In this document: piece after piece, positions 26,284-34,393 of the stretch
Layout: each line of letters opens with the position of its first letter
Numbering within the stretch: position 1 is the first letter of the stretch
NCBI GenBank assembly: GCA_965262315.1
Contig: CBDHFJ010000105.1
Coordinates: 62,001-126,000, forward strand
Length of the DNA: 64,000 nucleotides
From: JBCCFK01 sp965262315
Lineage (GTDB): Bacteria; Actinomycetota; Acidimicrobiia; Acidimicrobiales; UBA8592
Direction of reading: 5' to 3'
Notes under the pieces: model-generated
Seen by the model: only the letters and a program-made list of their open reading frames with translations
What the model was told of the DNA's origin: nothing
The model's database searches: none
Position numbers and translations under genes: made by a program

Positions 26284-26338
26284 CTTGAGCGGACCTTGAC
26301 GTGGGGTCGTGCGGGTCCAGAGACCGCACGGTCATCGT
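26284..26338 (+). promoter_or_regulatory. CTTGA direct-repeat operator and -10 box for the flippase gene
   Basis: On the plus strand CTTGAG-CGGAC-CTTGAC covers 26284-26300; after 32 bases comes CATCGT (26333-26338), then the ATG at 26363 with a GGAAGGA ribosome site. It forms a mirror image with the minus-strand site at 26250-26266, so one regulator could switch both divergent polysaccharide units. Confidence 0.6.
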
Positions 26339-26362
26339 GTCCATCGACCGGAAGGACCCGCC

Positions 26363-27703
26363 ATGACGATCGAATCGGCCACCACCGGTGACCGCGCGCC
26401 GACGTCCGGCCGTACGACCCGAGCCGTCGCCGGCGGCGGAGCGTTGCTGACCGCTGCCATGGCGGTCTCGGGCGTGGGCAACTACGCGATCAACGCGCTG
26501 TACGCGAGGTGGTTGACGCCTGCCGAGTTCGGCGACGCGTCACTGCTGGTCACCCTGTTGCTGGTGGTGACCGCAGCGGCAGGGTGCTTCCAGCTGGTGA
26601 TGGCGCGATGCGCGGGGGCTGCGAACGACGACCCGGGCCGTCTCGCGGCGACGCGCCGGAGACTGCTTCGTGCCGCCTGGTTCGGTGGGATCGGGGTCGC
26701 ATCGATCACGGCGCTCTGTCGGGCGCCGGCCGCGGACGCCTTCAACCTGGACGATTCGGCCGCGCTGGTGGTCTTCGCGTTGGGCATCCCGCTCCACCTC
26801 GCCCAGGCGGTCGACCGTGGCGTGCTCCAGGGTCGGCTGGCGTTCCGTCGCCTGTCGGGGTCGTTCGTGGTGGAGATGCTCAGCCGACTGCTGGTCAGCG
26901 TGGCGCTGGTGGCCACCGGTTGGGGACTGCTCGGGGTGGCAATCGCCCTCTGGGCGTCCCTGTTCGCGGCGTTCGTCGCCGCCCGACTCGCGGTCGGGCC
27001 GCTGCCCGACGTCGGTGCCCGTCCCGCCCGGCTGGCCTCGGTCATCGGTGCCACGACCGTCCTGCTCGTCGCCCAGATCGCGATCAGCCATGGCGATCTC
27101 CTGCTGGTCAAGCAACGATTCGATCCGGTCGACGCCGGCTCGTATGCGGTGGTGGCACTCCTCGGCCGGGCGGTGTTCACCGTGAGCTGGTCGGTCGTGG
27201 CCGCGGCCTTCCCCGCCGGCGCAGGCCTGGCGAGCGACCCCCGAGCGCTTCGTTCGATCGTCGTCGGCGGGCTCGCCGTCCTGGGCTCCGGGGGCACGTT
27301 CGCGGTGGTCGGCTCATGGCTCCTGGCCGACTCGCTGATCCCCCTCCTCTTCACCGACGCGTACGCGGGCGCCGGCTCGCTCCTCGGTCCCTACGTCCTG
27401 GCCACGGTGCTCCTGACCCTGGCGAACTTCCTGGCGATGATCGACCTCGCCCGTGGCCGGTACCGGCGGACCGCGGTGCTGGTCGCCGGCGCGGTCCTCC
27501 AGACCGCCCTCATCGTCCGAGGCGACGACCTCGCGGCCGTCGTGTGGGCTCAGGTGGTGGCGATGGCGCTCACGCTGCTGACGATGGCCGTCGCCGGGAG
27601 CGGTCCTGCCGCAGGCACCGGCCGGGGTTCCGCGCCGGTCAGCGTCCGGGGAAGAAGAACCCCGGTCGGATCTCGGTCTCGGTGTCGCGTCGGGCGCGGA
27701 TGA
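26363..27703 (+). CDS. Wzx/MATE-like polysaccharide flippase
   Basis: 446 residues with about twelve to fourteen hydrophobic segments and few charged residues, in the style of the oligosaccharide flippase (MOP) superfamily. It opens with 'GVGNYAINALYARWLTPAEFGDASLLVTLLLV', in outline the usual first two helices with the A-R-x-L-x-P-x-x-F/Y-G motif. It should move lipid-linked glycan to the outer face of the membrane. It diverges from the pyruvyl transferase operon. Its last 65 bases overlap convergently the 3' end of the next gene, so the final residues are less certain. Confidence 0.85.
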   Translation: MTIESATTGDRAPTSGRTTRAVAGGGALLTAAMAVSGVGNYAINALYARWLTPAEFGDASLLVTLLLVVTAAAGCFQLVMARCAGAANDDPGRLAATRRRLLRAAWFGGIGVASITALCRAPAADAFNLDDSAALVVFALGIPLHLAQAVDRGVLQGRLAFRRLSGSFVVEMLSRLLVSVALVATGWGLLGVAIALWASLFAAFVAARLAVGPLPDVGARPARLASVIGATTVLLVAQIAISHGDLLLVKQRFDPVDAGSYAVVALLGRAVFTVSWSVVAAAFPAGAGLASDPRALRSIVVGGLAVLGSGGTFAVVGSWLLADSLIPLLFTDAYAGAGSLLGPYVLATVLLTLANFLAMIDLARGRYRRTAVLVAGAVLQTALIVRGDDLAAVVWAQVVAMALTLLTMAVAGSGPAAGTGRGSAPVSVRGRRTPVGSRSRCRVGRG

Positions 27704-28091
27704 GCTCGTTGGCCCGCGCCGCGAGTTCCGGCTGATCGGCGACCGCCTCGATCGCCCGTCCGAGGGCTTCACCGGCCAGGCTGTAGTTCTCGACCTGGTC
27801 GTCGAGGTGGAGGCTGTCGGATCGCCCTTCGTCGTACGCGGCCAGCGCCGCAGCCGTGGCGTCGTCGCCCGTGGCCGCGACCACGTCACGTGCCAGCGCC
27901 ACGGCGGCGTCGCCCTCCTCGTTCATCCAGGCGATCTCGTGCGCCGCCCGAACCGCTGCTGCGGTCAGGAGCTGTTCCATCATCTGGAGGTTCGGCACCA
28001 TCGCCGGGTCGTCGCAGGCGGGGATCAGGGTGTCGCGAACCTCGCGTGCGAGATCGTCGAGGATCTGCTGGGTCGTGGGTCGAGCCTGCAT
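27639..28091 (-). CDS. Helical protein of unknown function, partner of a phosphotransferase
   Basis: 150 residues, all-helical by composition, no membrane segment, no family I can name with certainty. It begins 'MQARPTTQQILDDLAREVRD' and resembles the small DUF6285-type proteins found next to APH-like phosphotransferases and acyl-CoA dehydrogenases in actinobacteria. It starts one base after the phosphotransferase stop, so the two are coupled and probably work together. Confidence 0.7.
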   Translation of the reverse strand: MQARPTTQQILDDLAREVRDTLIPACDDPAMVPNLQMMEQLLTAAAVRAAHEIAWMNEEGDAAVALARDVVAATGDDATAAALAAYDEGRSDSLHLDDQVENYSLAGEALGRAIEAVADQPELAARANELIRARRDTETEIRPGFFFPGR

Positions 28092-28092
28092 G

Positions 28093-29121
28093 TCACGCTC
28101 CCTCCGCGGCGGCCAGTGCCGCCTCCATGGTGTCGATCGCGGTGACGAAGTTGTCGTTGCCGACCGGGATCAGCTGTGAGTTGTAGGCCACGGCGAGACC
28201 GTGCCGTTCGCCGCGGTGCATGGCGGTGAGCCCGGTGTACAGCCCCTCGATGGAGCTGATGGTGGACAACACCGTGAAGTAGCCGTGGGTCAGCGGGTTG
28301 ACCTGCTCCTCGTCCAAGCCGGTCTTGTCGCGGAACGTCTGGAGGAACCCCTCCAGGTCCGGTTCGATGAGGTTGGGCGGCACCGCTGCCGAGTAGGCCG
28401 CGTAGTAGCCGAGGTCCTCCCGGGGATCGCCGATGCGGCTGAACTCCCAGTCGATCACGTGGAGCCCGTCGGCGGTGTCGAGGACGTTGCCCTGCTGGAA
28501 GTCGCCGTGCGCGAGCCGCAGGGGCGCGGGAGCCGGCTTCCGGCGTCGCAGCCAGGCGGCGATGTGGCGGATGAACGGCACCGACTCGCAATGGGTGTCG
28601 GCCAGGCCCCGCCACCGACCGATCAGCGCGTCGATGTGGTCGTCCCAGCTGGCCGGGGCCGGCAGCGACGGAACCTGGCCCGGTTCGACGGCAGAGACCG
28701 ATGCCATCAGCTCGACCAACGGCTCGACCGTCGACGCGTGATCCCGGCCACCGTCGAAGGTCATCTGCAGCGAACCGCCCTCGACGTAGTCGATGAAGAT
28801 GGCCTTGGTCCCGAAGTGGCTGGGATCGTCGACGTACCACCGGGCGGCCGGCATCTTCACGGTCCCGAGCGCGGTGAGATCCGCGAGCAACGCCCATTCG
28901 GCGTCGCGGTCCGACTCCAGTGCGGCGAGTTCGGGTGGGGGGTCGCCACGGAGCACGAACGACTCGTCGCCGCCATCGGCCCAGGTGAGGTCGACCCGGG
29001 CCATCACCCGACTGAAGCCGCCGGTCATGATGGCGTACGACCGCACCGTCGCCGGGGCGACGTTGGCCGCCAACCATCCTTCGATCTGCGCGGGCATGGC
29101 CTCGGTGTCCAGCATGCTCAT
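28093..29121 (-). CDS. APH-family phosphotransferase
   Basis: 342 residues with the aminoglycoside-phosphotransferase/choline-kinase fold. Seen: 'GGFSRVMARVDLTWADGG' and 'FVLRGDPPP' for the nucleotide lobe, Brenner motif 'LRLAHGDFQQGNVLD' with the catalytic Asp, and 'GLHVIDWEFSRIGDPREDLGYY' with the metal-binding Asp. Relatives in actinobacteria lie next to acyl-CoA metabolism genes and are not resistance genes as a rule; the substrate is unknown. GGAGG lies 10 bases before ATG 29121. Confidence 0.85.
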   Translation of the reverse strand: MSMLDTEAMPAQIEGWLAANVAPATVRSYAIMTGGFSRVMARVDLTWADGGDESFVLRGDPPPELAALESDRDAEWALLADLTALGTVKMPAARWYVDDPSHFGTKAIFIDYVEGGSLQMTFDGGRDHASTVEPLVELMASVSAVEPGQVPSLPAPASWDDHIDALIGRWRGLADTHCESVPFIRHIAAWLRRRKPAPAPLRLAHGDFQQGNVLDTADGLHVIDWEFSRIGDPREDLGYYAAYSAAVPPNLIEPDLEGFLQTFRDKTGLDEEQVNPLTHGYFTVLSTISSIEGLYTGLTAMHRGERHGLAVAYNSQLIPVGNDNFVTAIDTMEAALAAAEGA

Positions 29122-29189
29122 CGGTGTGCCCCCTCCAGTCGAGCAACGCTCGAGCGGGGACTCTACTCCGGGCGATGCGCAAGCTGCCG

Positions 29190-29502
29190 GTGACGATCGC
29201 CGCCGAGCTTGCTAGGGTGCGCCCTGGTTGCGGGCTCCCCGGTGCACACCCACGTGCGCGACAACAGCGCAGGAGGCCGCAACCAGGACCAGATCACGCA
29301 ACCCACCACGACGTCCCGGGCGGGTACGTCGACGACGGGTTTCCCGACCTCGTCGGGGAATGCAGCGGCCGGACCCGGGCAGGGGGTCGGTCGCGGCCCG
29401 GACGACTCCGTCGCGCCGACGTACCCCGAGTGCCGCCACACCACCCCTGCATCGTTGCGTCCCACCCCAACCTTGGAGGAGGTGGGTGTGGCGGCACCTC
29501 GC
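29190..29502 (+). ncRNA. Possible structured RNA in a 433-base gene-free gap
   Basis: No gene fits 29122-29554. On the plus strand a promoter-like pair GTGACG (29190-29195), 17 bases, TAGGGT (29213-29218) is followed by a perfect 11-base inverted repeat (CCTGGTTGCGG 29223-29233 with CCGCAACCAGG 29277-29287). A small hairpin around 29331-29357 comes next, and then a long stem of 13 base pairs, GTGCCGCCACACC (29430-29442) with its complement at 29485-29497, bearing a 42-base loop. I see no match to tmRNA, RNase P RNA, SRP RNA or a riboswitch. The plus strand has no gene close downstream, so a leader role is unlikely. Confidence 0.3.
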
Positions 29503-29554
29503 CGACCCTAGCGGCGTCGCTCGGCGCCGGCCTGTCCGGACCGGTGCGTCGCCG

Positions 29555-30175
29555 TCAGGACGCGATCGCTTCGGGATTCGCGGTGGCCGCGCGCAGGCGG
29601 TCGAGCGCCGCGAACCAACGACCCTTGTGCTCCAGCACCTGGCGGCGGATGTCGTCGGACCCCAGACCCGGCCCGGTCACCGCCTCCAGGACGTGGTGGA
29701 CGTCGGCCACGAACCTGGCGGTGAGTCCGGACGGCGACCCGTACGGTGGCGGCAGCACGACCGAGGCCGCGTGGATGCGGCGGAAGGCCGCACCATCACC
29801 TCGGCGCAGGGGCTCGAATGCCCGTCCGAACCCACCGGCGAGCTCGAGAAGCGCGGCGGACAGCGGCTCGGTGTCGGTGGCATCAGGAGCTCCGATGCCG
29901 TAGACCAGCCGAACGATCTCGGTCCGGTAGGACACAGGCACGACCGAGGGCCGCTCCCAGCACGCGTCCGGATCGAGTGCCGGATGTCGCTCCAGGACCT
30001 CGACGACGCGTTCGTGCCAGTCGGCGAACACGATCGCGAGCCGATCGAGCCACGCTTCCATGGTCCCCGACAGGGCGACACCCTGGACCGCCACCACGAG
30101 ATCCTCGACCGCGTCCGCGCGAGCACCCGCAGGGGCCGGCGCGGACGCGAGGACCTCGGAGCGGCGGGGGGTCAC
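29555..30175 (-). CDS. Protein of unknown function coupled to the HDOD-GGDEF gene
   Basis: 206 residues, soluble, helical, Ala/Arg/Asp-rich. GTG 30175 overlaps the stop of the HDOD-GGDEF gene as GTGA, so they are translated together. Tryptophan/aromatic pairs such as 'MEAWLDRLAIVFADWHERVVEVL' and 'EHKGRWFAALDRLR' stand out, but I recognise no domain. A role as modulator of the cyclase is an inference from the coupling only. Confidence 0.7.
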   Translation of the reverse strand: MTPRRSEVLASAPAPAGARADAVEDLVVAVQGVALSGTMEAWLDRLAIVFADWHERVVEVLERHPALDPDACWERPSVVPVSYRTEIVRLVYGIGAPDATDTEPLSAALLELAGGFGRAFEPLRRGDGAAFRRIHAASVVLPPPYGSPSGLTARFVADVHHVLEAVTGPGLGSDDIRRQVLEHKGRWFAALDRLRAATANPEAIAS

Positions 30176-31656
30176 GCGTCGGTCCCCGCCACGATGACCC
30201 GGTTCCTGCCGGCTTCCTTGGCCCGGTAGAGCGCGTCGTCGGCTCGCTTGGTGAGCTCGATCGCATCACTCTCGGCCACCATGTGCCCGACGGCGCCGCC
30301 GCCGCTCATGGTCACGCGAAGCACCCCGTGATCGGCGGTGGGGACACCGGTCGCCTCGACCGCCTCCCGGATGCGGTTCCCGGCCACCTCGAGGTGTTCG
30401 GGCACGCAGTCCTCGACCACGACGACGAACTCCTCGCCGCCGTAGCGAGCGAGCATCTCCGAGGCTCGGGTGACCTTGCTCATCGTCTTGGCGACCGTCG
30501 CCAGCACGTCGTCGCCGATCTGGTGGCCATAGGTGTCGTTGAACTTCTTGAAGTGATCGATGTCGAACAACAGCACGCCGAGTCGCGTCGCGTTGCGGGC
30601 CGCTTTGGCGGCGACCCGGGCGAGGTGCTCGTCGAAGGCCCGACGGTTCGGCACGTCGGTCAGCTGGTCGCGGTAGGCGATCGTCTCCAGCTCCTCGCCT
30701 CGCCGGTTGGCGGTCTCCAGGTGCATCGCCGTCTCGAGCGACACCTCGACCAGTCGGCTGCGTGCTTCGTCGAGGAGCCGCTGGTGCGAGACGTCCGCGG
30801 GCAGGTCCACCCCGAGGGCGTCGGCCATGGCGCGCACGCGACTCTCGAGGTCGATCACGAAGGTGTCGATCTCGTCCTCGGGAATCCCGGCGGCCGAGGC
30901 CGTCTCGGTGAGGTCGGTGAGCGTGCTCGCGTCGGCTCCGGGGTCCAGCGCCTGACCGGTGGCGATGGCGCACCCCAGCACCCGGCTCAGCTCCGCACCA
31001 CCGTTGACCTCGCCGTCGGGGGCGATGCCGCACAGGACCGCTTCCGCGGCCGCGACGATGATGTCGGGGAGGCCCCACTCCTTCAGGACCAGCGCGGTGA
31101 CGTCGTCGCTCGTGAAGCCCAGCACTGCGGCCTCGTCGGCGCCTGTGGGCCAATCGCTCCCCGATGCGGCGATGACCTCCCGATACTGCTGCTCCCTCGA
31201 CCGGGCCATGACGAGCCGGCCGAGGTTGGACAACAGGCCGGCGAGGAACGCCTCCTCGGCGAGCCCGGGCTGCAGGATCTCCGCCCAGCGTCGGGCTGCG
31301 ACCGCGTTGAGCAGGCTGTGGTACCAGTAGGTGTTGAGCTTCAATGCGCCCGCGTCGTCACCCACGTCCGAGGCCAGCGAGAAGCTCAGCGCCATCATCT
31401 TGACGGCCTTCAGGCCCAGGAGGGCCGTGGCTCGCTCGACCGACGACACCTCCCGTGCCAGGCCATAGGCCGGCGAGTTGGCGATCTGCAGGATGCGGGT
31501 GGCGAGCACCGGGTCGTTGTTGAGCACCGCGGCGAGGTCCGTGGCCGAACTCTCGGGGTCGCGTGTGAGACGGATGATCTCCATCGCGACGAACGGTGGT
31601 GTCGGCAGGGTGCCGAGGCTGTTGAGCACCTCGGCGTCTACTGGGGTCTGGGACAT
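30172..31656 (-). CDS. HDOD-GGDEF protein (probable diguanylate cyclase)
   Basis: 494 residues. Residues ~5-210 form an HDOD domain ('LPTPPFVAMEIIRLTRDPES', 'ILQIANSPAYGLAREVSSVERA', 'LLGLKAVKMMALSFSL'). Residues ~325-490 form a GGDEF domain with active-site motif GGEEF in 'MLARYGGEEFVVVVED' and 'DIDHFKKFNDTYGHQIGDDVL'. GGEEF is a competent cyclase signature. The inhibitory RxxD site in front of it is 'RASE', so product inhibition may be weak or absent. It sits just downstream of fliL on the same strand with a 67-base gap, and links c-di-GMP to motility. Confidence 0.9.
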   Translation of the reverse strand: MSQTPVDAEVLNSLGTLPTPPFVAMEIIRLTRDPESSATDLAAVLNNDPVLATRILQIANSPAYGLAREVSSVERATALLGLKAVKMMALSFSLASDVGDDAGALKLNTYWYHSLLNAVAARRWAEILQPGLAEEAFLAGLLSNLGRLVMARSREQQYREVIAASGSDWPTGADEAAVLGFTSDDVTALVLKEWGLPDIIVAAAEAVLCGIAPDGEVNGGAELSRVLGCAIATGQALDPGADASTLTDLTETASAAGIPEDEIDTFVIDLESRVRAMADALGVDLPADVSHQRLLDEARSRLVEVSLETAMHLETANRRGEELETIAYRDQLTDVPNRRAFDEHLARVAAKAARNATRLGVLLFDIDHFKKFNDTYGHQIGDDVLATVAKTMSKVTRASEMLARYGGEEFVVVVEDCVPEHLEVAGNRIREAVEATGVPTADHGVLRVTMSGGGAVGHMVAESDAIELTKRADDALYRAKEAGRNRVIVAGTDA

Positions 31657-31723
31657 GGTGGGAATCTCCCGTTGGGTGGATCGGATGGGACTGCGGGGTC
31701 AGGGCGAGCGGGCACCGACCGGG

Positions 31724-32209
31724 TCACTGCATGACGTAGGTGGTGAAGATCACCCGGACGACTTCACCTTCGGGGAAGGCTTCGGCGACGGCCGCGCTGA
31801 TCTCCTCCTTCAGCGCAGTCGTGGACCCGGGGATGCGGAGTTCGGTGAAGGTCTTCTGGCTGACGACGTCGATGACGATGTCGCTCACCTTCGGGAGTTG
31901 AGGCTCGATGTCGGCCAGCACGGCATCGACGCTCAGGACCGCGCCGACGCCGACTCGGAGGTAGTGCAGCTCGTCCGGGTCGGCGAGGTTGACCACGAGC
32001 TCCTCGAGCGTGGCGATCTCACCTTCCTCCACGACCTCTTCGACCGCGGCCTCGGCGCCTGCGACGGTCTCGTCCTCGGGTGGTGGCGGGCTCTTCAGGA
32101 CGAACTGGTAGAGCAGGCCGCCGCCGACCACGAGGCCGATCATCATCTTCTTCTTCTTGGCTTTGGCAGCGGCTTCCGCCGCCGCCTCGTCGTCGGTCTC
32201 TTCAGCCAT
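31724..32209 (-). CDS. fliL: Flagellar basal-body-associated protein FliL
   Basis: 161 residues: a short acidic/Lys-rich cytosolic tail, one membrane segment at ~22-38 ('MMIGLVVGGGLLYQFVL'), then a periplasm-side domain with 'LEELVVNLADPDELHYLRVGVG' and C-terminal 'GEVVRVIFTTYVMQ', the FliL hallmark 'V..v.Ft.fv.Q'. FliL sits around the stator and supports torque. It starts three bases after the motB stop. Confidence 0.9.
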   Translation of the reverse strand: MAEETDDEAAAEAAAKAKKKKMMIGLVVGGGLLYQFVLKSPPPPEDETVAGAEAAVEEVVEEGEIATLEELVVNLADPDELHYLRVGVGAVLSVDAVLADIEPQLPKVSDIVIDVVSQKTFTELRIPGSTTALKEEISAAVAEAFPEGEVVRVIFTTYVMQ

Positions 32210-32212
32210 CGG

Positions 32213-33157
32213 TCACTCCAATGCCTCGATCGGGTCGGGGTTGAGGTCGAGCAGGTTCGGGGGGACGATCACCGGTGCCGCAGGGTTCTCGATCTCGGCA
32301 CCGAAGTCGCTGGACTGCGGGACGTCGGGCAGGTCCTCGTCCAGTGGGATCAGGTCTTCGAGGAACGGCTGCACGAGGATCACGATCTCGACGCGGCGGT
32401 TCTCCGTGCGACCTTCGGGAGTGTCGTTGGAGGCTCGGGGACGGGTGTCGGCGTAGCCGGATGCGGACAACCGGGCGCCCGGCAGGCTCTCGACCTCGAG
32501 CAGGTAGCGCAACACGTTGGTGGCGCGGGCGGTGGAGAGCTCCCAGTTGGTGGGCCATTGCGAGCCGTTGGTCGGCACGTCGTCGGTGTGCCCTTCGATG
32601 ACGAGCATGTTGTCGAGGGCGTCGAGCACTGGCGCCACGGCGCCGAGCACCACCACGCCGTCGGGGAGAACCAGCGCGTCACCAGATCGGAACAGCACCC
32701 GGGAGTCGATGCGCAGGATCACCCCGCGGGGGTCGTCGACCACGTCCACGTACGGTTCGGCACCGACCTCCGCGATCAGTCGCTCCAGCTCTTCGACCAG
32801 GTCCTCCGCCGTCTCCGGCGTGACTTCGCCGGACTCGAGCACCTCCTCGAGGCCGGGGCTGATCTCTTCAGCGGCACCGTCGTCGGGTTGGGTCGGCGGT
32901 GCCGCGACGAGGCTGATGATGCCGTTGCCGGTGTCGAGCACGCCGACGCCGCCGTCGATGGCGGGCAGCGGCTTGCCCAGTGCCTGGGCGACGCCGATCT
33001 TGAAATCGATGAAGAGGTCTTCGTCGATGATCGACGAGGCGTACAGCAGGATGAAGAAGGCGAGCAGCAGGGTCATCGCGTCCGCGTAGCTGTCGAGCCA
33101 CGCCTTGGACGGCCCTTCCGACTCACCGCCTCCCTTCCGAGCCTTGGCCTTAGGCAC
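32213..33157 (-). CDS. motB: Flagellar stator protein MotB
   Basis: 314 residues. The single membrane helix carries the proton-binding Asp26 in 'WLDSYADAMTLLLAFFILLY'. A plug/linker of ~100 residues is followed by an OmpA-like peptidoglycan-binding domain with 'MLVIEGHTDDVPTN', 'WELSTARATNVLRYLL' and 'ENRRVEIVIL'. GTG 33157 overlaps the end of motA by eight bases and has an AGGAG site. The Pro/Asp-rich tail after ~265 is longer than usual. Confidence 0.93.
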   Translation of the reverse strand: MPKAKARKGGGESEGPSKAWLDSYADAMTLLLAFFILLYASSIIDEDLFIDFKIGVAQALGKPLPAIDGGVGVLDTGNGIISLVAAPPTQPDDGAAEEISPGLEEVLESGEVTPETAEDLVEELERLIAEVGAEPYVDVVDDPRGVILRIDSRVLFRSGDALVLPDGVVVLGAVAPVLDALDNMLVIEGHTDDVPTNGSQWPTNWELSTARATNVLRYLLEVESLPGARLSASGYADTRPRASNDTPEGRTENRRVEIVILVQPFLEDLIPLDEDLPDVPQSSDFGAEIENPAAPVIVPPNLLDLNPDPIEALE

Positions 33158-33938
33158 TCTTCTTCTCCTGCATCGCTTCCTGCTGGCCTGCGGCCAGGTA
33201 GGCGACCAGGCGGTCGCTCACGGCACGGGGGCTGGAGCCCGCCTGGATGGCGAGGATGCCGTCGAGGATCAGTTCCTTGTGGGCGATCTCGATGTCGTTG
33301 ACCCGCTTCAGCTTCTGGGCGATCGGCTGGAAGATGTAGTTGGCGAGGAACACGCCCCAGAGCGTGGTGGCGAAGGCGACCGCCAGGGCGGGGCCGAGGG
33401 CGCTCGGGTCGCTCAGGTTGTTGAGCATGTCGATCAGGCCGATCACCGTGCCGGCCACACCGAAGGCCGGCGAGAAGCCGGCGGCGGTGGTGAAGAATGC
33501 GGCACCGGCCCCGTGGCGGGACTCCGTTGCCGAGATCTCGGTCTCGAGGACTTCTCGGACCACTTCGGGGTCGGTTCCGTCCACGGACATCTCGATGCCC
33601 TTCTTCAGGAACGGATCCTCGATGGACTTGGCCGCCGACTCCAGGGCGAGAAGGCCTTCCTTGCGGGCGGTCTCCGCGAAGCCGAGCAGCTGTTCGATGG
33701 TGGCCTGCTGGTCCGGTGGCTTGGGTGCCATGACACCCTTGGCCAGGACCTTGCCGGCGTTGGTCGCGTCCTCCATGGTGTTCGACGCGAGGGTGGCGCC
33801 CACGGCGCCACCGAACACGAGGATGATCGAGCCGATGTCGGCCAGGAAGATGGACATCGGATCGATGCCGCCCATGGTCATGGCGGCGAAGGTGGTGCCG
33901 AGGGCGATCAGGAGACCGACGATGGTGATCGGGTCCAC
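33150..33938 (-). CDS. motA: Flagellar stator protein MotA
   Basis: 262 residues with four membrane segments; 'MDPITIVGLLIALGTTFAAM' and 'SIFLADIGSIILVFGGAVGATL' at the start, and 'AAGFSPAFGVAGTVIGLIDML' plus 'ALAVAFATTLWGVFLANYIFQP' near the end, matching the MotA/PomA channel helices with conserved Pro. The cytosolic loop (~75-160) contacts FliG. It starts at GTG three bases after the flbD stop and overlaps motB. Confidence 0.93.
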   Translation of the reverse strand: MDPITIVGLLIALGTTFAAMTMGGIDPMSIFLADIGSIILVFGGAVGATLASNTMEDATNAGKVLAKGVMAPKPPDQQATIEQLLGFAETARKEGLLALESAAKSIEDPFLKKGIEMSVDGTDPEVVREVLETEISATESRHGAGAAFFTTAAGFSPAFGVAGTVIGLIDMLNNLSDPSALGPALAVAFATTLWGVFLANYIFQPIAQKLKRVNDIEIAHKELILDGILAIQAGSSPRAVSDRLVAYLAAGQQEAMQEKKSA

Positions 33939-33941
33939 GGA

Positions 33942-34214
33942 TCAGCCCTCCCCGTCGTCGCCGTAGAGGGAGACGACATCTGCGCCCGTCTTCGGGGGCG
34001 CGGCGGCGTTGCTCGGTGCCTCGGTCCGGCTGAACTGCAGGACGGCGGCGCGGTAGGTCTTGATGCGGTCGACCAGTTCGCTCGGGCTCTCCTCGACGAC
34101 ATAGCGGGTGCCGTCGACGAGCGTCACGATGGTGTCCGGGGTGGCCTCCACGGTTTCGATCAGGTCGGCGTTGACGACGATCTCGGATCCGTTGAGTCGT
34201 GTGACGATGATCAT
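33942..34214 (-). CDS. flbD: FlbD/SwrD-family flagellar protein
   Basis: 90 residues starting 'MIIVTRLNGSEIVVNADLIETVEATPDT', the FlbD family signature; relatives in Bacillus (SwrD) raise flagellar torque. The family is ~60-70 residues, and here an extra acidic tail of ~30 residues follows. ATG 34214 has a GGAGGA site; the open frame upstream is not used. It heads the flbD-motA-motB-fliL unit. Confidence 0.88.
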   Translation of the reverse strand: MIIVTRLNGSEIVVNADLIETVEATPDTIVTLVDGTRYVVEESPSELVDRIKTYRAAVLQFSRTEAPSNAAAPPKTGADVVSLYGDDGEG

Positions 34215-34340
34215 GCTTGCTTCCTCCAGAGGGATCGGCGTGCACTGCGACAGCCGGGGCCGCCGGCGGTGCGCGCGTTGTCTGGAGGCGCCGCGCTGCG
34301 GAGCCTCAGAACGTCTCGAGAGGGTCACCTCAGGGGTTGC

Positions 34341-34376
34341 CGAGTGCGATCGCCCGCCAATGGGCGATCACACTCG
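34341..34376 (-). terminator. Hairpin terminator behind fliS
   Basis: CGAGTG-C-GATCGCCC, loop gccaat, GGGCGATC-A-CACTCG: a 15-pair stem with one mismatch, 18 bases after the fliS stop. There is no U tract, as is common in high-GC actinobacteria. It separates the flagellin-fliS unit from flbD. The rest of the 34215-34393 gap shows no gene. Confidence 0.6.
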
Positions 34377-34393
34377 ACGTACCCGTATTGATC

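Noticed and set aside
28093..29121. Aminoglycoside resistance gene
   Set aside because: The fold is APH, but the coupled small partner gene and subfamily look fit metabolic phosphotransferases; nothing supports drug resistance.
29122..29554. tmRNA, RNase P RNA, SRP RNA or tRNA in the gap
   Set aside because: I searched both strands by eye for their conserved sequences (for example GAGGAAAGTCC, GGTTCGAATCC, GGAAGGnAGCA) and found none.
34230..34260. Sigma28-type promoter ahead of flbD
   Set aside because: A GCCGATCC box exists on the minus strand (34239-34232), but the expected TAAA/TCAA box at 15 bases is CCCG.
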